Below are positions 63,278-64,000 of a stretch of 64,000 bases of DNA, in pieces. Position numbers and translations under genes: made by a program. Origin of the DNA: WM-3-3 sp041660045 (GTDB lineage Bacteria > Pseudomonadota > Gammaproteobacteria > Methylococcales > Methylomonadaceae); NCBI GenBank assembly GCA_041660045.1, contig JBAZXA010000006.1, positions 1 through 64,000 on the forward strand. The letters run 5' to 3'. A model generated the notes under the pieces. The model saw nothing but the letters and a program-made list of their open reading frames with translations. It did not search any database and had not been told where the DNA came from. Positions within the stretch are counted from its first letter, which is position 1. Every line of letters begins with the position of its first letter.

Positions 63278-63961
63278 GTGCAAATTGCCCGCATTGGTAT
63301 TTTATTAGTAGATGACCATGCCATAGTCCGGGAAGGTTACCGATCCTTACTGGCCAAGCAAGCTAGGCTGCAAGTGCTGGCCGAGGCGGGCGATAGCCAA
63401 CAGGCTTATGAGGCGTTCAAAGCGTGTAACCCCGATGTGGTGATTACCGATTTATCCTTGCCCGGTGTTAGCGGCTTGCAACTGATAGAGCGCATAAAAC
63501 GGCGTAGTGCCAATGCCAAAATTTTAGTCTTTAGTATGCACCAAAATCCTAGTTTTGCCTTGCAGGCATGCCGAGCTGGGGCTTTGGGCTATGTTACCAA
63601 AAGCAGCCAACCTGAGGTTTTGCTGCGGGCAATTGATGAAGTGTTTGCCGGTCGGCCTGCGTTAAGCCCCGATATAGCCCATGCCTTGGCGTTAGAAAAA
63701 CTGGGCACAGAACGTAGCGCATTAGAAACCTTAACGGTACGGGAATTTGAGATTTTGCGCTTGCTGGTTGCGGCTAACACCGTCGAAGAAATTGCTAAAA
63801 CCTTAAATATTAGCCCGAAGACGGTCAGTAATTGCCATTATTTAATCAAACGTAAATTGGCTGTCGATAGTGATATTGCCTTAACCCGATTGGCGATTAA
63901 GTTAGACATGGTTAATCTTTTGGAATTGGCGCCAGTTAGCAATGGGCTTAATGGCCAATAA
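63278..63961 (+). CDS. LuxR/NarL-type response regulator (MoxX/MxaB-like)
   Basis: 227 residues starting at GTG 63278, five bases after the kinase stop. The receiver domain has LLVDDHAIVREGY (acidic pair), VVITDLSLPGVSG (phospho-acceptor Asp near 54) and the KSSQPEVLLRAI region after Lys in TKS. The C-terminal helix-turn-helix reads TVREFEILRLLVAANTVEEI and SPKTVSNCHYLIKRKL, the LuxR fold. It should be phosphorylated by the adjacent kinase and regulate transcription, possibly of methanol oxidation genes (inference). Confidence 0.9.
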   Translation: MQIARIGILLVDDHAIVREGYRSLLAKQARLQVLAEAGDSQQAYEAFKACNPDVVITDLSLPGVSGLQLIERIKRRSANAKILVFSMHQNPSFALQACRAGALGYVTKSSQPEVLLRAIDEVFAGRPALSPDIAHALALEKLGTERSALETLTVREFEILRLLVAANTVEEIAKTLNISPKTVSNCHYLIKRKLAVDSDIALTRLAIKLDMVNLLELAPVSNGLNGQ

Positions 63962-64000
63962 GCGGGTGAAAAAAATAGCTTAAGCAACCGCTAGTAACAG

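Noticed and set aside
1..64000. CRISPR arrays, tRNA or rRNA genes, integrase attachment sites
   Set aside because: None was recognised by reading: no regularly spaced repeats, tRNA 3' CCA-bounded cloverleafs or phage integrase were found.

Overview
The window looks like a chromosomal segment of a gammaproteobacterial methanotroph (Methylococcaceae-like). The main reason is a complete soluble methane monooxygenase (sMMO) operon at 50.9-58.1 kb. Its hydroxylase alpha subunit has the same length and the same diiron ligand positions as I recall for Methylococcus MmoX. PEP-CTERM sorting tails, a MoxY-like sensor kinase and a Kdp potassium system also fit such an organism. No tRNA, rRNA or CRISPR array was recognised.

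Layout. 0-3.6 kb is an accessory patch: an IS6-type transposase relic, a DUF4209-like protein with a HEPN-type motif, and a HigBA-like toxin-antitoxin pair whose toxin is cut off at a 38-bp perfect palindrome. 3.6-13.8 kb is a surface polysaccharide cluster with seven glycosyltransferases (three GT2, four GT4) and a GDP-mannose 4,6-dehydratase-like enzyme; one GT4 gene appears to begin with ATA. 13.9-20 kb holds a PEP-CTERM gene relic, a PfkB kinase facing a GntR/UTRA regulator, a large secreted protein, a glutathione S-transferase and a frameshifted PEP-CTERM gene. An 851-bp IS5-family element follows, then a lasso-B2-like cysteine protease, an APS kinase and a lipoprotein. 23.3-31.8 kb is the Kdp system: a 30-residue membrane ORF, kdpF, kdpA, kdpB, kdpC, a PepSY-like gene, kdpD and kdpE. 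32.5-38.2 kb is a tripartite RND efflux operon. 38.5-41.8 kb is a TonB receptor with a PepSY-TM protein. 42.1-49.2 kb is a poorly characterised block: membrane proteins, two lipoproteins, a 67-residue protein and two peptidoglycan-hydrolase-like proteins without signal peptides.

49.4-60.2 kb is the sMMO locus: a divergent 198-residue unknown gene, then mmoX, mmoY, mmoB, mmoZ, mmoD, mmoC, a 104-residue unknown gene, mmoG and mmoR. A consensus sigma-54 promoter (TGGCACG-N4-TTGCT) precedes mmoX. About 210 and 380 bp upstream of the predicted start lie two near-identical, inverted 28-bp copies of a palindromic element, candidate enhancer sites for MmoR. Between them sits a structured stretch ending in a leftward intrinsic terminator. 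A strong terminator-like hairpin separates mmoZ from mmoD. The mmoQ/mmoS two-component genes found in this locus in Methylococcus are absent here.

60.7-64 kb holds a DUF2380-like protein, a cupin protein and a MoxY/MoxX-like two-component pair, plausibly involved in methanol dehydrogenase regulation.

How it fits together (inference): MmoR with sigma-54 RNA polymerase would drive the hydroxylase (XYZ), coupling protein (B) and reductase (C); MmoG would assist folding; MmoD would act in copper-linked regulation. The remaining genes serve envelope, ion and metal homeostasis.
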